The notes: generated by a model from the letters alone, not told the origin. Shown: positions 44,809 to 55,168, numbered from the stretch's first letter. The stretch: DNA of 64,000 bases from Cupriavidus gilardii (GCF_013314895.1 NZ_JABTYE010000001.1:124001-188000); one strand, 5' to 3'. Numbers and translations: made by a program.

Positions 44809-44979
44809 ATGGCCAGCAAAGGCGGACGCGACAAGATCAAACTGGAATCCACTGCGGGTACCGGTCACTTCTACACCACCGACAAGAACAAGCGCACCAT
44901 GCCGGAAAAGATGTCGATCAAGAAATTTGATCCGGTCGCGCGCAAGCACGTCGAGTACAAGGAAACCAAGATCAAGTAA
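44809..44979 (+). CDS. rpmG: 50S ribosomal protein L33
   Basis: A 56-residue ribosomal protein. It reads [19 protein letters not shown] followed by [16 protein letters not shown] and [19 protein letters not shown]. The four zinc-binding cysteines of the C+ form are absent, so this is the zinc-independent C- form. AGGAG lies just before the ATG, and a strong terminator follows the stop. Confidence 0.97.
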   Translation: MASKGGRDKIKLESTAGTGHFYTTDKNKRTMPEKMSIKKFDPVARKHVEYKETKIK

Positions 44980-45001
44980 TTGATCCTGCGTTCCAGCGAA
45001 G

Positions 45002-45026
45002 AACCCCGCCATGGCGGGGTTTTTTG
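45002..45026 (+). terminator. Terminator of rpmB-rpmG
   Basis: AACCCCGCC pairs with GGCGGGGTT across AT, followed by TTTT, 22 bases after the rpmG stop. Confidence 0.92.
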
Positions 45027-45184
45027 TTGCCCGCTCGTTCTCGTTCCGCTTCCGGCGCCGCGGGCCCCACAGACCGGCCGGCATGCCGCGCAACCGGCGT
45101 GGGCAAGGCGCCGCCGCTCCGGCAGCGGTGTACACTTTCGAGCTTTCCCGCACCACCGGCGCCGTTGCCGCGCCACCACGCACC

Positions 45185-46783
45185 ATGAACTTCGACGTCG
45201 CCATCGTCGGCAGCGGCCTGGCCGGCCTCACGGTCGCGCTGCAGCTGGCCGACAGCCACCGGGTTGTCATCGTGAGCAAGCGCGCCATGACGCAAGGCGC
45301 CAGCGACTGGGCCCAGGGCGGCATCGCGGCGGTGCTCGACTCCGGCGACAGTCACGACGAACACACCCAGGACACGCTGATCGCCGGTGCCGGGCTGTGC
45401 GATGAAGGCGCGACCCGCTTTATCGTCGAGCACGGGCGCGAAGCGATCCAATGGCTGATCGACCGCGGCGTGCCGTTCACGCGCGACGAACAGGCCGAGC
45501 TCGGCTATCACCTGACCCGCGAAGGCGGCCACAGCCATCGCCGCATCATCCACGCGGCCGACGCCACCGGCCATGCCGTGGTGACGACGCTGACCGAGCA
45601 GGTCCGCAGCCATCCGAATATCACGATCCTGGAAGATCATTTCGCGATCGATCTGATCACCTCGCGCAAGATGGGGCTGGGCGGCAACCGCTGCCTGGGG
45701 CTGTACGTGCTCGACGACGCCAACGGCCGCGTGCATACGCTGACCGCCAGCCATACCGTGCTGGCCACCGGCGGCGCGGGCAAGGTCTACCTCTATACGA
45801 CCAATCCCGATACCGCCACCGGCGACGGCATCGCGATGGCCTGGCGTGCGGGCTGCCGGGTCGCGAACATGGAGTTCATCCAGTTCCATCCGACCTGCCT
45901 GTACCACCCGTACGCGAAGTCGTTCCTGATTTCCGAAGCGGTGCGCGGCGAAGGCGGCCGGCTGGTGCTGCCCGACGGCACCCGTTTCATGCCCGAGCAC
46001 GACGCACGCGCCGAACTGGCGCCGCGCGACGTGGTGGCACGCGCGATCGACTTCGAGATGAAAAAACGCGGCCTCGATTGCGTGTACCTCGACATCACGC
46101 ATCAGCCGGCGCCCTTCCTGCGCGAGCACTTCCCGACCATTCATGCGCGCTGCCTGGAGCTCGGCATCGACATCACGCGAGAGCCGATCCCGGTGGTGCC
46201 GGCCGCGCACTACACCTGCGGCGGCGTGGTTACCGACACGTCCGGGCGCACCGATCTGGACAATCTGTACGCGGTTGGGGAGACGGCCTACACCGGCCTG
46301 CACGGCGCCAACCGGTTGGCATCGAACTCGCTGCTCGAATGCATGGTGATCGGCCGCGCGGCGGCCAGCGATATCGCGGCGCAGGACAAGGCCGGCAAAC
46401 CCGACCTGACGCTGCCGCCGTGGGACGAGAGCCGCGTGTCGGATGCCGACGAGGAGGTCGTGGTCTCGCACAACTGGGACGAGTTGCGCCGGATGATGTG
46501 GAACTACGTCGGCATCGTGCGCACCAGCAAGCGGCTGGAGCGGGCGCAGCACCGCATAGCGCTGCTGCGTGAGGAGATCACCGAGTACTACGCGAACTTC
46601 CGCGTCACGCGCGATCTGCTCGAGCTGCGCAATCTGGTCGAAGTGGCGGCAATGATCGTCGACAGCGCCTATGCGCGTCACGAAAGCCGCGGCCTGCATT
46701 TCAGCCGGGACTATCCGGGTACCTTGCCGAAAGCGCTGCCGACCGTGCTGCAGCCGCCGAACGGGCGCCGGCGCGGCAACTGA
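45185..46783 (+). CDS. nadB: L-aspartate oxidase
   Basis: A 532-residue FAD enzyme that oxidises L-aspartate to iminoaspartate, the first step of de novo NAD synthesis. The FAD-binding motif is [15 protein letters not shown] at residues 5-19. [13 protein letters not shown] is a signature of the family, [11 protein letters not shown] and RGEGGRLVL form the active site, and [26 protein letters not shown] closes the FAD site. It converges with nadC; its partner nadA is on the other strand. Length matches E. coli NadB (540). Confidence 0.96.
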   Translation: MNFDVAIVGSGLAGLTVALQLADSHRVVIVSKRAMTQGASDWAQGGIAAVLDSGDSHDEHTQDTLIAGAGLCDEGATRFIVEHGREAIQWLIDRGVPFTRDEQAELGYHLTREGGHSHRRIIHAADATGHAVVTTLTEQVRSHPNITILEDHFAIDLITSRKMGLGGNRCLGLYVLDDANGRVHTLTASHTVLATGGAGKVYLYTTNPDTATGDGIAMAWRAGCRVANMEFIQFHPTCLYHPYAKSFLISEAVRGEGGRLVLPDGTRFMPEHDARAELAPRDVVARAIDFEMKKRGLDCVYLDITHQPAPFLREHFPTIHARCLELGIDITREPIPVVPAAHYTCGGVVTDTSGRTDLDNLYAVGETAYTGLHGANRLASNSLLECMVIGRAAASDIAAQDKAGKPDLTLPPWDESRVSDADEEVVVSHNWDELRRMMWNYVGIVRTSKRLERAQHRIALLREEITEYYANFRVTRDLLELRNLVEVAAMIVDSAYARHESRGLHFSRDYPGTLPKALPTVLQPPNGRRRGN

Positions 46784-46872
46784 GCGCGCGAACGAAGCGC
46801 AACGGACATGCAACGGACGCGCAACCGAAGACCAGGCCGGTCTGGCTCGCGCGGGATGTAGCCCCGGCTCGC

Positions 46873-47757
46873 TCAGCCGATGATGCGCAACGAGTAGTCG
46901 GTCGCGCGCACGTCCTTGGTCAGCGCGCCCACCGAAATCCGATCGACACCGGTCTCGGCGAAACGGCGGATCGTATTCGCGTTGACGCCGCCGGACACTT
47001 CGAGCACCGCGCGGCCGCCATTGATCCGCACGGCTTCGCGCATCATCGGCTCGGTGAAGTTGTCGAGCAGGATCGAGACCGCACCGGCAGCAAGCGCCTC
47101 GTCCAGCTCGACCAGCGATTCCACCTCGACCTGGATCGGCACGCCGGCGTTCAGCGCGGCCGCCGCCTGCAGCGCCGCGGTGACACCGCCGGCCGCGGCG
47201 ATATGGTTTTCCTTGATCAGGATGCCGTCATAGAGCGCGAGCCGCTGGTTGTCGCCGCCGCCGACCTTGACCGCGTACTTCTGCGCGAGGCGCAGGCCGG
47301 GCAGCGTCTTGCGGGTGTCCAGCACGCGGGCGCGCGTACCGACGACCAGATCCGCATAGCGCCGCGTCGCGGTGGCCACGCCCGACAGCAGCTGCAGGAA
47401 ATTCAGCGACGGCCGCTCGGCGGTCAGCAGCGAACGCGCCGGGCCGTCGATCTCGCAGACCACCGAATCGGCGGCCATCAGCGCACCCTCCTGCTGCAGC
47501 CAGCGCACCTGCAGGCGTGGATCGACCGCCCGCATGCAGGCATCGAACCACGGCTGGCCGCACAGCACGGCCTCTTCGCGCACGATCACGCGCGCATGCG
47601 CCTGTTTGTCGGCCGGCACCAGCTGGCCCGTCCAGTCGCCGGAGCCGACGTCTTCGGCGATCGCCGCACGGACGTTCTCATGCAGCGCCTCGGCAAGCGC
47701 GGGGCCGTATTGATCGAAGATCGGGTTCACTGCGTCGTTCATCGATGCATCGGTCAT
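46873..47757 (-). CDS. nadC: Nicotinate-nucleotide pyrophosphorylase (quinolinate phosphoribosyltransferase)
   Basis: A 294-residue enzyme that joins quinolinate and PRPP to nicotinate mononucleotide with loss of CO2. Key blocks are [41 protein letters not shown] (phosphate and quinolinate binding), [18 protein letters not shown]-like strand and the [17 protein letters not shown] end. The ATG at 47757 overlaps the nadA stop (ATGA), so the two are coupled. Confidence 0.95.
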   Translation of the reverse strand: MTDASMNDAVNPIFDQYGPALAEALHENVRAAIAEDVGSGDWTGQLVPADKQAHARVIVREEAVLCGQPWFDACMRAVDPRLQVRWLQQEGALMAADSVVCEIDGPARSLLTAERPSLNFLQLLSGVATATRRYADLVVGTRARVLDTRKTLPGLRLAQKYAVKVGGGDNQRLALYDGILIKENHIAAAGGVTAALQAAAALNAGVPIQVEVESLVELDEALAAGAVSILLDNFTEPMMREAVRINGGRAVLEVSGGVNANTIRRFAETGVDRISVGALTKDVRATDYSLRIIG

Positions 47758-48902
47758 GCCGGACCGATCCCCTGGAACAGCGCCTGTTCCTGCGCCAGAT
47801 CGGCACCGGGCCGTACCTTGGCCTTTTGCTGCGCGGCGAAGTCGAGCATGCGGTCGATGCAGGTATAGGCGCGACGGCCGATCTCGGGATCGACATGGAT
47901 CTCGTTGCGGCCGCTCTCCAGCACCTCGGCCAGATTGGTCAGCGCATTCATCGCCATCCACGGGCAATGCGCGCAGCTCTTGCAGGTCGCGCTGTTGCCG
48001 GCGGTCGGCGCCTCCATGAAGTGCTTGCCCGGCGCGGCCATCCGCATCTTGTGCAGGATGCCGTTGTCGGTGGCGACGATGAACTCGTTGGCGTCGAGCT
48101 GCTGGGCGGCGGCGATCAGCTGCGAGGTCGAGCCGACCACGTCGGCCTGCGCCACCACGTTGGCCGGCGATTCCGGATGCACCAGGATCCTGGCCTTCGG
48201 ATGTTCCTTGCGGAGCAGATCGAGTTCGATGCCCTTGAACTCGTCATGCACCAGGCACGAGCCCTGCCACAGCAGCATGTCGGCGCCGGTCTGGCGCTGG
48301 ATATAGCTGCCCAGATGCTTGTCCGGCGCCCACAGGATCTTCTCGCCGCGCGCGTGCAGATGCTCGACGATTTTCAGACCGATGCTGGAGGTGACCATCC
48401 AGTCGGCGCGCGCCTTGACCGCGGCGCTGGTGTTCGCATAGACCACCACGGTGCGGTCCGGATGCGCATCGCAGAAGGCGGCGAATTCGTCGGCCGGGCA
48501 GCCCAGGTCCAGCGAGCAGGTCGCGTCCAGGTCGGGCATCAGGATGGTCTTTTCCGGGCTCAGGATCTTGGCGGTCTCGCCCATGAAGCGCACGCCGGCC
48601 ACCACCAGCGTCTGCGCCGGATGGTCGCGCCCGAAGCGCGCCATCTCCAGCGAATCGGACACGCAGCCGCCGGTCTCCTCGGCGAGGTCCTGCAGGTCGG
48701 CGTCGACATAGTAGTGCGCGACCAGCACCGCATTGCGCGCTTTCAGCAAGGCGCGAATGCGATCCTTCAATGCGGTGCGCTCGTCCGGCGTCAGCACCGG
48801 CGGCACCTTGGCCCAGGCGTGGGCGACGCAGCTCGCGCCACCCTCGGCCTGCGTCTGCGTCGGCTTCTCGAACTCGACGGTCTTGATCGTTTGGGGGGTC
48901 AT
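47754..48902 (-). CDS. nadA: Quinolinate synthase
   Basis: A 382-residue 4Fe-4S enzyme that condenses iminoaspartate with dihydroxyacetone phosphate to quinolinate. Visible blocks are [30 protein letters not shown] and [20 protein letters not shown]. The cluster cysteines lie in [20 protein letters not shown] and the [10 protein letters not shown] stretch. The ATG at 48902 follows GAGGAG at eight bases. With nadB and nadC this completes the aspartate route to NAD. Confidence 0.95.
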   Translation of the reverse strand: MTPQTIKTVEFEKPTQTQAEGGASCVAHAWAKVPPVLTPDERTALKDRIRALLKARNAVLVAHYYVDADLQDLAEETGGCVSDSLEMARFGRDHPAQTLVVAGVRFMGETAKILSPEKTILMPDLDATCSLDLGCPADEFAAFCDAHPDRTVVVYANTSAAVKARADWMVTSSIGLKIVEHLHARGEKILWAPDKHLGSYIQRQTGADMLLWQGSCLVHDEFKGIELDLLRKEHPKARILVHPESPANVVAQADVVGSTSQLIAAAQQLDANEFIVATDNGILHKMRMAAPGKHFMEAPTAGNSATCKSCAHCPWMAMNALTNLAEVLESGRNEIHVDPEIGRRAYTCIDRMLDFAAQQKAKVRPGADLAQEQALFQGIGPA

Positions 48903-48990
48903 CTCCTGTACTCCTCGGGGCACCCTTGCTCGCCATCGCATCGCATCGTCATGGCGGCCGGGACCGGTGCCTGGATGGGGCGGCATCGCC

Positions 48991-49028
48991 AAAAGAAAAG
49001 CCCCGCCAGCGACAGCATGGCGGGGCTT
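48991..49028 (-). terminator. Terminator of the desaturase gene
   Basis: On the minus strand AAGCCCCGCC pairs with GGCGGGGCTT across 11 bases and runs into TTTCTTTT. It lies about 45 bases after the desaturase stop and before nadA. Confidence 0.82.
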
Positions 49029-49074
49029 CGGGCGCGCCTGGCATTGTAGCAGGCGCTGTCGTTCTTATCAGGCG

Positions 49075-50265
49075 TTACGCGTAGCGGCGCAGGCGCAGCG
49101 AGAACTCCTGCAGCGCCTGGATGCCGCTGGCTTCGGCGCGGTGGCACCAGGCCTGCAGCTGTTGCAGCAGCTGTTCGCGCGTCAGGTTCGAGCGGCCCCA
49201 GATCGCGGCCAGTTCGCGGCGCATTTCGACGAAGGTCTGCAGCGCCTTGTTGTGCTCGACGATGCTGGCCAGTTGCTCGCGCTGCGGCTCGGCCAGCTTG
49301 GTCTCGTCACGATGGAGCCATTTGCTGGCCAGCTTGAAGCGGCGATAGTCGGCAACGCGCTTGGCCTTCAGCTGGGCCAGTTCCTGCCGGTATGCGTTCT
49401 TCAGCGCCTTGCCATAGCGGGCCATCACGTCATAGCGGTTGGCGATGATTGCTTCGAGCGTGTTGTGATCGACCGGACGGGCCTCGACCAGACGGGCCTT
49501 GGGCGGCGTCTTCTTGACCTTGGCCAGGCCGACCGCCTGCATCGCGCGGATGTAGCACCAGCCGATATCGAACTCGTACCACTTGATCGAGAACTTGGCC
49601 GAGGTCGGATAGGTATGGTGGTTGTTGTGCAGCTCCTCGCCGCCGATGATGATGCCCCACGGCGACACATTGGTCGACGCGTCCTCGCACTCGTAGTTGC
49701 GATAGCCCCACCAGTGGCCCAGGCCGTTGATGACGCCGGCGGCATGGATCGGGATCCACAGCATCTGCACGCCCCAGACCGAAAGGCCGATCACGCCGAA
49801 CAGCGCCAGATCGATGATCAGCATCAGGCCGACACCCTGCCAGGTGAAGCGCGAATACAGATTGCGTTCGATCCAGTCGTCGGGCGTGCCGTGGCCGAAC
49901 TTGGTCACGGTTTCCTTGTTCCTGGCTTCCGCGCGATACAGCTCGGCGCCTTCGAGCAGCACCTTGCGGATGCCGCGCGTCTGCGGGCTGTGCGGATCGT
50001 CTTCGGTTTCGCACTTGGCGTGGTGCTTGCGGTGGATCGCGGTCCACTCCTTGGTGACCATGCCGGTGGTCAGCCACAGCCAGAAACGGAAGAAGTGCGA
50101 GGCGATCGGGTGCAGATCGAGCGACCGGTGCGCCATGCACCGATGCAGGAAGATCGTGACGCCGGCGATGGTGATATGGGTCATGACCAACGTAAAGATC
50201 ACGATCTTCCACCAGGACCAGTCGAGAAGGCCGTTGGCGGCCCACTGAAGAATTGTGTCGAACAA
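49075..50265 (-). CDS. Membrane fatty acid desaturase (acyl-CoA/acyl-lipid delta-9 type)
   Basis: A 396-residue di-iron membrane desaturase that would introduce a double bond into acyl chains. The three histidine boxes are complete: HRCMAH, HRKHH and HNNHH, with hydrophobic helices between the first two and after the second. The last 150 residues are a charged, largely helical cytoplasmic tail longer than in stearoyl-CoA desaturases. I place the start at a TTG at 50265, five bases after GGAG; no ATG occurs nearby in frame. It probably adjusts membrane fluidity. Confidence 0.87.
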   Translation of the reverse strand: MFDTILQWAANGLLDWSWWKIVIFTLVMTHITIAGVTIFLHRCMAHRSLDLHPIASHFFRFWLWLTTGMVTKEWTAIHRKHHAKCETEDDPHSPQTRGIRKVLLEGAELYRAEARNKETVTKFGHGTPDDWIERNLYSRFTWQGVGLMLIIDLALFGVIGLSVWGVQMLWIPIHAAGVINGLGHWWGYRNYECEDASTNVSPWGIIIGGEELHNNHHTYPTSAKFSIKWYEFDIGWCYIRAMQAVGLAKVKKTPPKARLVEARPVDHNTLEAIIANRYDVMARYGKALKNAYRQELAQLKAKRVADYRRFKLASKWLHRDETKLAEPQREQLASIVEHNKALQTFVEMRRELAAIWGRSNLTREQLLQQLQAWCHRAEASGIQALQEFSLRLRRYA

Positions 50266-50618
50266 ACTGTTCTCCGTGCTAGATAGAGGCTGGCTGCGAC
50301 GCGCGAGGGTGTCGCAGCAACGCGCAGAAAAATGACTGCAAATCCAGTGATTGCGTCTTATGGCGTCAGCCAAGGCGCCTTGCGCCTTCGCGGGACCCCG
50401 GCACGCGCCGCTGCAATCTGGCGGCTGGCCCTCGGGCACGGATCGGTAGTCCGGCCGGGAGAATTCCCGGGACGACCCGCGATTTTACCGGAACGCCACC
50501 GTTCCAGCATCCGCTTTTACCCGTGCATATGCTTTTCGTTTGCCGTGTTGGACGCCGAAAACGATACATCGTTCCTTCAATGGCAAACGCGTCACATATG
50601 CGCCGAATAGCGTCGCGG
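50266..50618. other. Gap between the desaturase and mscS genes
   Basis: This gap upstream of the desaturase holds a perfect 8-base inverted repeat (50293-50318) and a near-palindrome around the EcoRI-like GAATTC at about 50460. No frame is convincing as a gene. It presumably contains the desaturase promoter. Confidence 0.5.
50293..50318. promoter_or_regulatory. Inverted repeat upstream of the desaturase
   Basis: GCTGCGAC (50293-50300) and GTCGCAGC (50311-50318) are perfect complements around ten bases. They lie 28 bases upstream of the proposed TTG start, a position suited to an operator or a 5' UTR hairpin. The regulator is not known. Confidence 0.45.
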
Positions 50619-51992
50619 TTATGCCGATTCGGCCGCATTGGCCGCCACCATCGATACCGGTGTGACCGTCTGCGCCCCATTCTGGGGCAGCACACGCAAC
50701 TCGCGCTGCGGGTAGGGAATCGAAATGCCGCTGGCGCGGAATGCCTTCCAGATGGCCCGGTTCATTTCCGATTGCACGCCCAGCTTGCCGTTCTGCGGAT
50801 CGGCGATCCAGCCGGCCACTTCGTACTCGATGCCGCTGTCGGCAAACGCCACCAGAAAGGCCGACGGTGCCGGGTCGGCGAGCAGGCGCGGCACGCCGCC
50901 CACCGCCTCGGTCAGCAGTGCCAGCACCATTTCGGGATCGGCGTCGTAGTCGGCCTGCACGCGGGTCGCAACCCGCACATTGGTGTCCGAAAACGAATGG
51001 TTCTGCACCGATTGCGCGACCAGCTGCTCGTTCGGCACCAGGGTCTCGCCGTCGCCGTTGCGCACCACGGTGTAGCGGGTGCGGATCTGCGCGACGATGC
51101 CGGTGTACTTGTCGACCGTGATCTGGTCGCCGAGCTTGACCGAGCGGTCCAGCAGGATGATGAAACCCGATACGTAGTTGCTGGCGATCTTCTGCAGGCC
51201 CAGGCCCAGACCCACCCCGAGGGCGCCGCCGAACACGGACAGCACGGTCAGGTCGATGCCGACCAACGACAGGCTGAACAGCAGCGACACCAGCAGCAGC
51301 AGCGCCTTGGACAGCCGCGTCAGCACCACGCGCAGGCTGGTATCGATCGTGGCCGAGCGCATCAGCCGCTCTTCCAGCCACGAACCGAACCACAGTGCGG
51401 CCAGCACGGTCAGCAGGATCCACACGCCGGCCATCAGCAGACTGGCCACGCTGATGCGCTGCTGCCCCAGGGCGAACTGGATCGACTGCAGCCACTGCAC
51501 GACCTCGGACAGCACGCCGAGCACATACAGCGCCATGCCGGCCCAGACCACCGTGGTCAGCACCTTCTCGACCAGCGTCAGCATGCCGTGCAACTGGCCG
51601 TTGCCGGACAGCACGCGGCGCAGCACGTAAAAGGCGAAGTACAGGAAGGTGATGCCGAACAGCGGCACCAGCGCCAGCCGCAGCATGCTGACCGGAATCA
51701 GCGGCGCCAGCGCGAAGCGCGCCGCCAGCACCAGCACCCAGCCGAACAGCGGAAACATCGCCCGCTCCAGGCTGGCGGCGGCAAAGCGCAGCGCGAAGCT
51801 CGAACCCGCGTAGCGGGCCTCGAGCCGCCCGGCAACATGGCGGGCCAGCGGCCAGGCCAGCAGCACGCAGCCGGCCAGCACGGCGAGCTGCCACAGAAAG
51901 CCCGGGTCGCCGGCGTCTTGCATCAGATCGCCGAGCATCTTGCCGAACACGGCGTGGGATTGCGATAGATCGGTCAGGGGATTGGTGGCCAT
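50619..51992 (-). CDS. MscS family mechanosensitive ion channel
   Basis: A 457-residue inner-membrane channel that releases solutes on osmotic downshock. About five hydrophobic segments precede the pore helix [19 protein letters not shown] (about residues 268-286) with its glycine/alanine ladder. The beta-domain FIILLDRSVKLGDQITV and the C-terminal alpha-beta domain with VRVATRVQADYD follow. It is larger than E. coli MscS (286) because of extra N-terminal helices, as in YbdG/YnaI-type channels. It lies downstream of rsmB on the same strand but beyond its terminator. Confidence 0.9.
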   Translation of the reverse strand: MATNPLTDLSQSHAVFGKMLGDLMQDAGDPGFLWQLAVLAGCVLLAWPLARHVAGRLEARYAGSSFALRFAAASLERAMFPLFGWVLVLAARFALAPLIPVSMLRLALVPLFGITFLYFAFYVLRRVLSGNGQLHGMLTLVEKVLTTVVWAGMALYVLGVLSEVVQWLQSIQFALGQQRISVASLLMAGVWILLTVLAALWFGSWLEERLMRSATIDTSLRVVLTRLSKALLLLVSLLFSLSLVGIDLTVLSVFGGALGVGLGLGLQKIASNYVSGFIILLDRSVKLGDQITVDKYTGIVAQIRTRYTVVRNGDGETLVPNEQLVAQSVQNHSFSDTNVRVATRVQADYDADPEMVLALLTEAVGGVPRLLADPAPSAFLVAFADSGIEYEVAGWIADPQNGKLGVQSEMNRAIWKAFRASGISIPYPQRELRVLPQNGAQTVTPVSMVAANAAESA

Positions 51993-52028
51993 CGAGCGAC
52001 GAGTTCAACCAGTGAAGAAAGCGATGAA

Positions 52029-52061
52029 CAAAAAAATACCGGGCCGCGGCTGCCCGGTATT
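52029..52061 (-). terminator. Terminator of purN-rsmB
   Basis: On the minus strand AATACCGGGC pairs with GCCCGGTATT across seven bases and continues into TTTTTG. It lies about 35 bases after the rsmB stop. Confidence 0.9.
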
Positions 52062-52096
52062 CAGCACAAGGGCAGGATCACCCGCCCCTTGCCGCG

Positions 52097-53497
52097 TTAC
52101 CGCGCCCGCTCCAGCACCGCGGCGAAGAAGCCGTCGGTCTGGTGCAAATGGGGGTACAGCGCCAGCGTCTGCGCGTCCTCCGGCAGGTCGGCGACCGCGA
52201 TCTTCTGCTCGGCCAGCACCTGCGCGACCGGCACCAGCTGGAAGTCGGCATGGCGGCTCAGGAAATCCCGCACGATCGCCTCGTTCTCGGCCTCCAGCAC
52301 GCTGCAGGTGGCATAGACCACGCGGCCGCCCGGCTTGACCAGACGCGCCGCCGATTCGAGGATCGCCGCCTGCTTGGCGGTCAGCTCCAGCACCGACTGC
52401 GGGTTCTGCCGCCATTTGAGGTCCGGATTGCGCCGCAGCGTGCCCAGGCCGCTGCACGGCGCGTCGACCAGCACGCGGTCGATCTTGCCGGCGAGCCGCT
52501 TGACCTTGGCGTCCTGCTCCGAGTCGATCAACACCGGATGCACGTTCGACAGGCCGCTGCGGGCCAGGCGCGGCTTCAGATTGGCCAGGCGCTTGTCCGA
52601 CACGTCGAAGGCGTAAAGCCGTCCGGTCGAGCGCATCAGCGCACCGAGCGCCAGCGTCTTGCCGCCGGCGCCGGCGCAGAAGTCGACCACCATCTCGCCG
52701 CGCCGCGGCGCGACCAGATGGCACAGCAGCTGGCTGCCCTCGTCCTGCACCTCGACCAGCCCGTTGATGAACAGCGGCAACTGGTTCAACGCCGGCTTGC
52801 CGGCCAGCCGGATGCCGGTCGGCGCGATCGGGGTCGGCTCGGCCTCGAGTCCGGCCTCTTCCAGTTCCGCCAGCACGGCCTCCCGCGAGGTCTTGATCAG
52901 ATTGGCCCGCAGATCCAGCGGCGCCGGCCGCAGCCAGGCATCGCCGAGCGCGGAGGTAAAGGCCTCGCCGTGCCGGGCGACCAGTTGCTCGTACAGCCAT
53001 TCGGGCAGATTGGCGCGCACGCGCGGTGCCAGGCTGGCGCGCTCGATCGTCATCAGGCGGTCCAGCCACTGCGCCTCGTCGGGATAGAGGAACGGCGTCA
53101 GCGCGTCGCGGCCCAGCGTCGCCGCCAGGCCCAGCAGCGCCAGCCGGCGCGGTGCCGCGCCCGAGCCCGACTCCGCGAACTGGGCGAACTCGACGCGCCG
53201 GCGCAGCACGGCGAATACCGCCTCGGCGATGATGCCGCGCTCGCGATGGCCCAGCTTCGGGTTCTCGCGGAAGTAGTAGCTGACCACGGCGTCGGCGGGC
53301 CGCGCGAACAGCATCACCTTGCCGAGCAGCCGGTCGATATGCTGGATATGCGTGGCGTGCAGGGCGCCGTGCGGACGTGCCTGGCCATCGTTGGCGCTCT
53401 CGCGCGGCGAGGTGGCCTTGCGGATCGGGCTCGGCTTGCGCTTGGTGCGCGGGGACGGACGCGCGCCGCCGCGCGGTGCCTGGGCGGGACGGGTCAT
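52097..53497 (-). CDS. rsmB: 16S rRNA m5C methyltransferase, RsmB/RsmF (NOL1/NOP2/Sun) family
   Basis: A 466-residue SAM-dependent RNA cytosine-C5 methyltransferase. After a basic, disordered 45-residue N-terminus comes a helical RNA-binding region, then the Rossmann domain with the SAM motif VVDFCAGAGGKTLALGALM. The two catalytic cysteines lie in VDAPCSGLGTLRRNPDLKW and YATCSVLEAEN. RsmB methylates C967 of 16S rRNA. The N-terminal NusB-like domain is present but diverged, so exact position specificity is inferred. The ATG overlaps the purN stop. Confidence 0.87.
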   Translation of the reverse strand: MTRPAQAPRGGARPSPRTKRKPSPIRKATSPRESANDGQARPHGALHATHIQHIDRLLGKVMLFARPADAVVSYYFRENPKLGHRERGIIAEAVFAVLRRRVEFAQFAESGSGAAPRRLALLGLAATLGRDALTPFLYPDEAQWLDRLMTIERASLAPRVRANLPEWLYEQLVARHGEAFTSALGDAWLRPAPLDLRANLIKTSREAVLAELEEAGLEAEPTPIAPTGIRLAGKPALNQLPLFINGLVEVQDEGSQLLCHLVAPRRGEMVVDFCAGAGGKTLALGALMRSTGRLYAFDVSDKRLANLKPRLARSGLSNVHPVLIDSEQDAKVKRLAGKIDRVLVDAPCSGLGTLRRNPDLKWRQNPQSVLELTAKQAAILESAARLVKPGGRVVYATCSVLEAENEAIVRDFLSRHADFQLVPVAQVLAEQKIAVADLPEDAQTLALYPHLHQTDGFFAAVLERAR

Positions 53498-54237
53498 TGA
53501 CGGGCTCCGGTGGGTTCGACAGGGGTGGCGGAGTCCGACTGGGAGTCCGGTGTGGAATCGGGCGCCGTGGAGGGCTCCGAAGGTGTGCCGTCGGCCGACG
53601 AGGCAGCCAACGCAATCAGCAATTGCGGTTCCGGCGGCTCGACATGGACCGCGCCATCCTTGACGCGCAGCCGCCCTTCGACGAACCAGCGCACCGCGCG
53701 AGGATAGATCCGATGCTCGCAGGGCAGCAGTCGTGCGGCCAGCGTCTGCGGCGTGTCGTCGGGGCCGACCTCGATCACCGCCTGCAGCACGATCGGGCCA
53801 TGGTCCAGGGCCGCGGTGACGAAATGCACGCTGGCGCCGTGCACCTTGACGCCGGCCTCCAGCGCCTGCTGATGCGTATGCAGGCCGGGGAAGCTGGGCA
53901 GCAGCGACGGATGGATGTTCATCATGCGGCCGGCATAGTGCTCGACGAATTCGGGCGTCAGGATCCGCATGAAGCCGGCCAGCACCACCAGGTCGGGCAC
54001 ATGGGCGTCGATGGCCTTGGCGAGCGCCTTGTCGAAGCTGGCGCGGTCGGGATAGTGGCGATGATCGACCACGCCGACCGGAATGCCTTGCGCGGCGGCG
54101 AACTTCAGGCCGGGCGCATCGGGGCGGTTGGACAGCACGGCGGCGATCCGCGCCGGCCAGGCCTGCTCGGCGCAGGCCCGGACGATGGCTTCCATGTTGG
54201 AACCGCGTCCCGAGATGAGGATGACGATGTTTTTCAT
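53494..54237 (-). CDS. purN: Phosphoribosylglycinamide formyltransferase
   Basis: A 247-residue enzyme that formylates GAR using 10-formyl-THF in purine synthesis. IVILISGRGSNMEAIV binds the phosphoribosyl group. MNIHPSLLPSFPGLHTHQQA contains the catalytic Asn-His pair, and VHFVTAALDHGPIVLQ the catalytic aspartate. E. coli PurN has 212 residues; the extra C-terminal 35 here are a Ser/Thr/Pro/Asp-rich low-complexity tail. Its stop overlaps the rsmB start (ATGA), so the two are coupled. Confidence 0.94.
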   Translation of the reverse strand: MKNIVILISGRGSNMEAIVRACAEQAWPARIAAVLSNRPDAPGLKFAAAQGIPVGVVDHRHYPDRASFDKALAKAIDAHVPDLVVLAGFMRILTPEFVEHYAGRMMNIHPSLLPSFPGLHTHQQALEAGVKVHGASVHFVTAALDHGPIVLQAVIEVGPDDTPQTLAARLLPCEHRIYPRAVRWFVEGRLRVKDGAVHVEPPEPQLLIALAASSADGTPSEPSTAPDSTPDSQSDSATPVEPTGARQ

Positions 54238-54433
54238 CGCGCAATTCTACCAAGCGGCGCCCCGCCACAGCGCCGCGGAGACCCCTGCGGCGCAAACTAA
54301 CTGGCCGGCGCTTCCCCCGATTGCGGATTGTGACGCCCCGCTCGCTCTGCTAGAGTCGCCCTATCGCCAATCCGCCCGCACGACGGGACGGGACCATACA
54401 ACAAGGGCGAAGCTGTTTTAGACGGGAAATCGC

Positions 54434-55093
54434 ATGTCGAATGTTGCACCGACCTTGCTGGTGGTCGACGACCACCCCATGGCGCTGTCCGGCACCACCC
54501 TGTTCCTGGCGCAGGTGATGCCCGATGTTGCAGTCCATGCTGCCGGGAGCGCCTCCGAGGCGCTGGATACCCTTCAACGCGGGCTGCGGCCCGATATCGT
54601 GCTGCTCGATATCTGGCTGAACGATGGCACCGGCTTCGATGCGATGCAGACGCTCAAGTCGATCGTGCCGGCCGCCCGCTTCATCTTCATGTCGGCCGAG
54701 GCCACGCCCGAGGTTGTCGAACGCGCCCGCGCGCTGTCGGCCTTCGGCTTCGTCGGCAAGCATCTGGACGCCCCTGCCTTTGCCGCGGTGGTACGCCGCG
54801 TGCTGGCCGGCGATACCGCCTTTCCGTCAGACGAGGCGCTGAACGGCCAGCCGCGCGCCTTCGGCCCGACGCACAGCATTCCGGTAACGCCGGCCGAACT
54901 CGGCCTGACGCCGCGCCAGGGCTCGGTGCTGGCGCTGGTGCTGGAAGGCCTGCCGAACAAGGTGATCGCACGCGAGCTGGGACTGACCGAGAACACGGTC
55001 AAGGAGCACGTGTCGGCAATCCTGCAGCGGCTGGGCGTGCGCACGCGGATGCAGGTGATGTCTCGCATGGAGCGGTTCCGGCTGCGGCAGTAG
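54434..55093 (+). CDS. NarL/FixJ-type response regulator with LuxR HTH
   Basis: A 219-residue two-component regulator. The receiver domain (about residues 5-125) has the acidic pair in LLVVDDHP, the phosphoacceptor D59 in DIVLLDIWLND and the lysine in FVGKHLDAP. The LuxR-type helix-turn-helix (about 150-215) has LTPRQGSVLALVLEGLPNKVI and TENTVKEHVSAILQRLGV. It converges on a hybrid sensor kinase, its likely partner. The genes it controls are not indicated by the sequence. Confidence 0.92.
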   Translation: MSNVAPTLLVVDDHPMALSGTTLFLAQVMPDVAVHAAGSASEALDTLQRGLRPDIVLLDIWLNDGTGFDAMQTLKSIVPAARFIFMSAEATPEVVERARALSAFGFVGKHLDAPAFAAVVRRVLAGDTAFPSDEALNGQPRAFGPTHSIPVTPAELGLTPRQGSVLALVLEGLPNKVIARELGLTENTVKEHVSAILQRLGVRTRMQVMSRMERFRLRQ

Positions 55094-55168
55094 GGGCCGG
55101 GGCAGCACGCCCGAAATCGCGAGCGGCTGGGGCAGGTTCGGCGCCGCTTCGCTCGGATTCGCGCAGCG

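Noticed and set aside
50332..50610. A 92-codon frame between the desaturase and mscS genes
   Set aside because: No RBS or family signature; it overlaps the probable desaturase promoter region.
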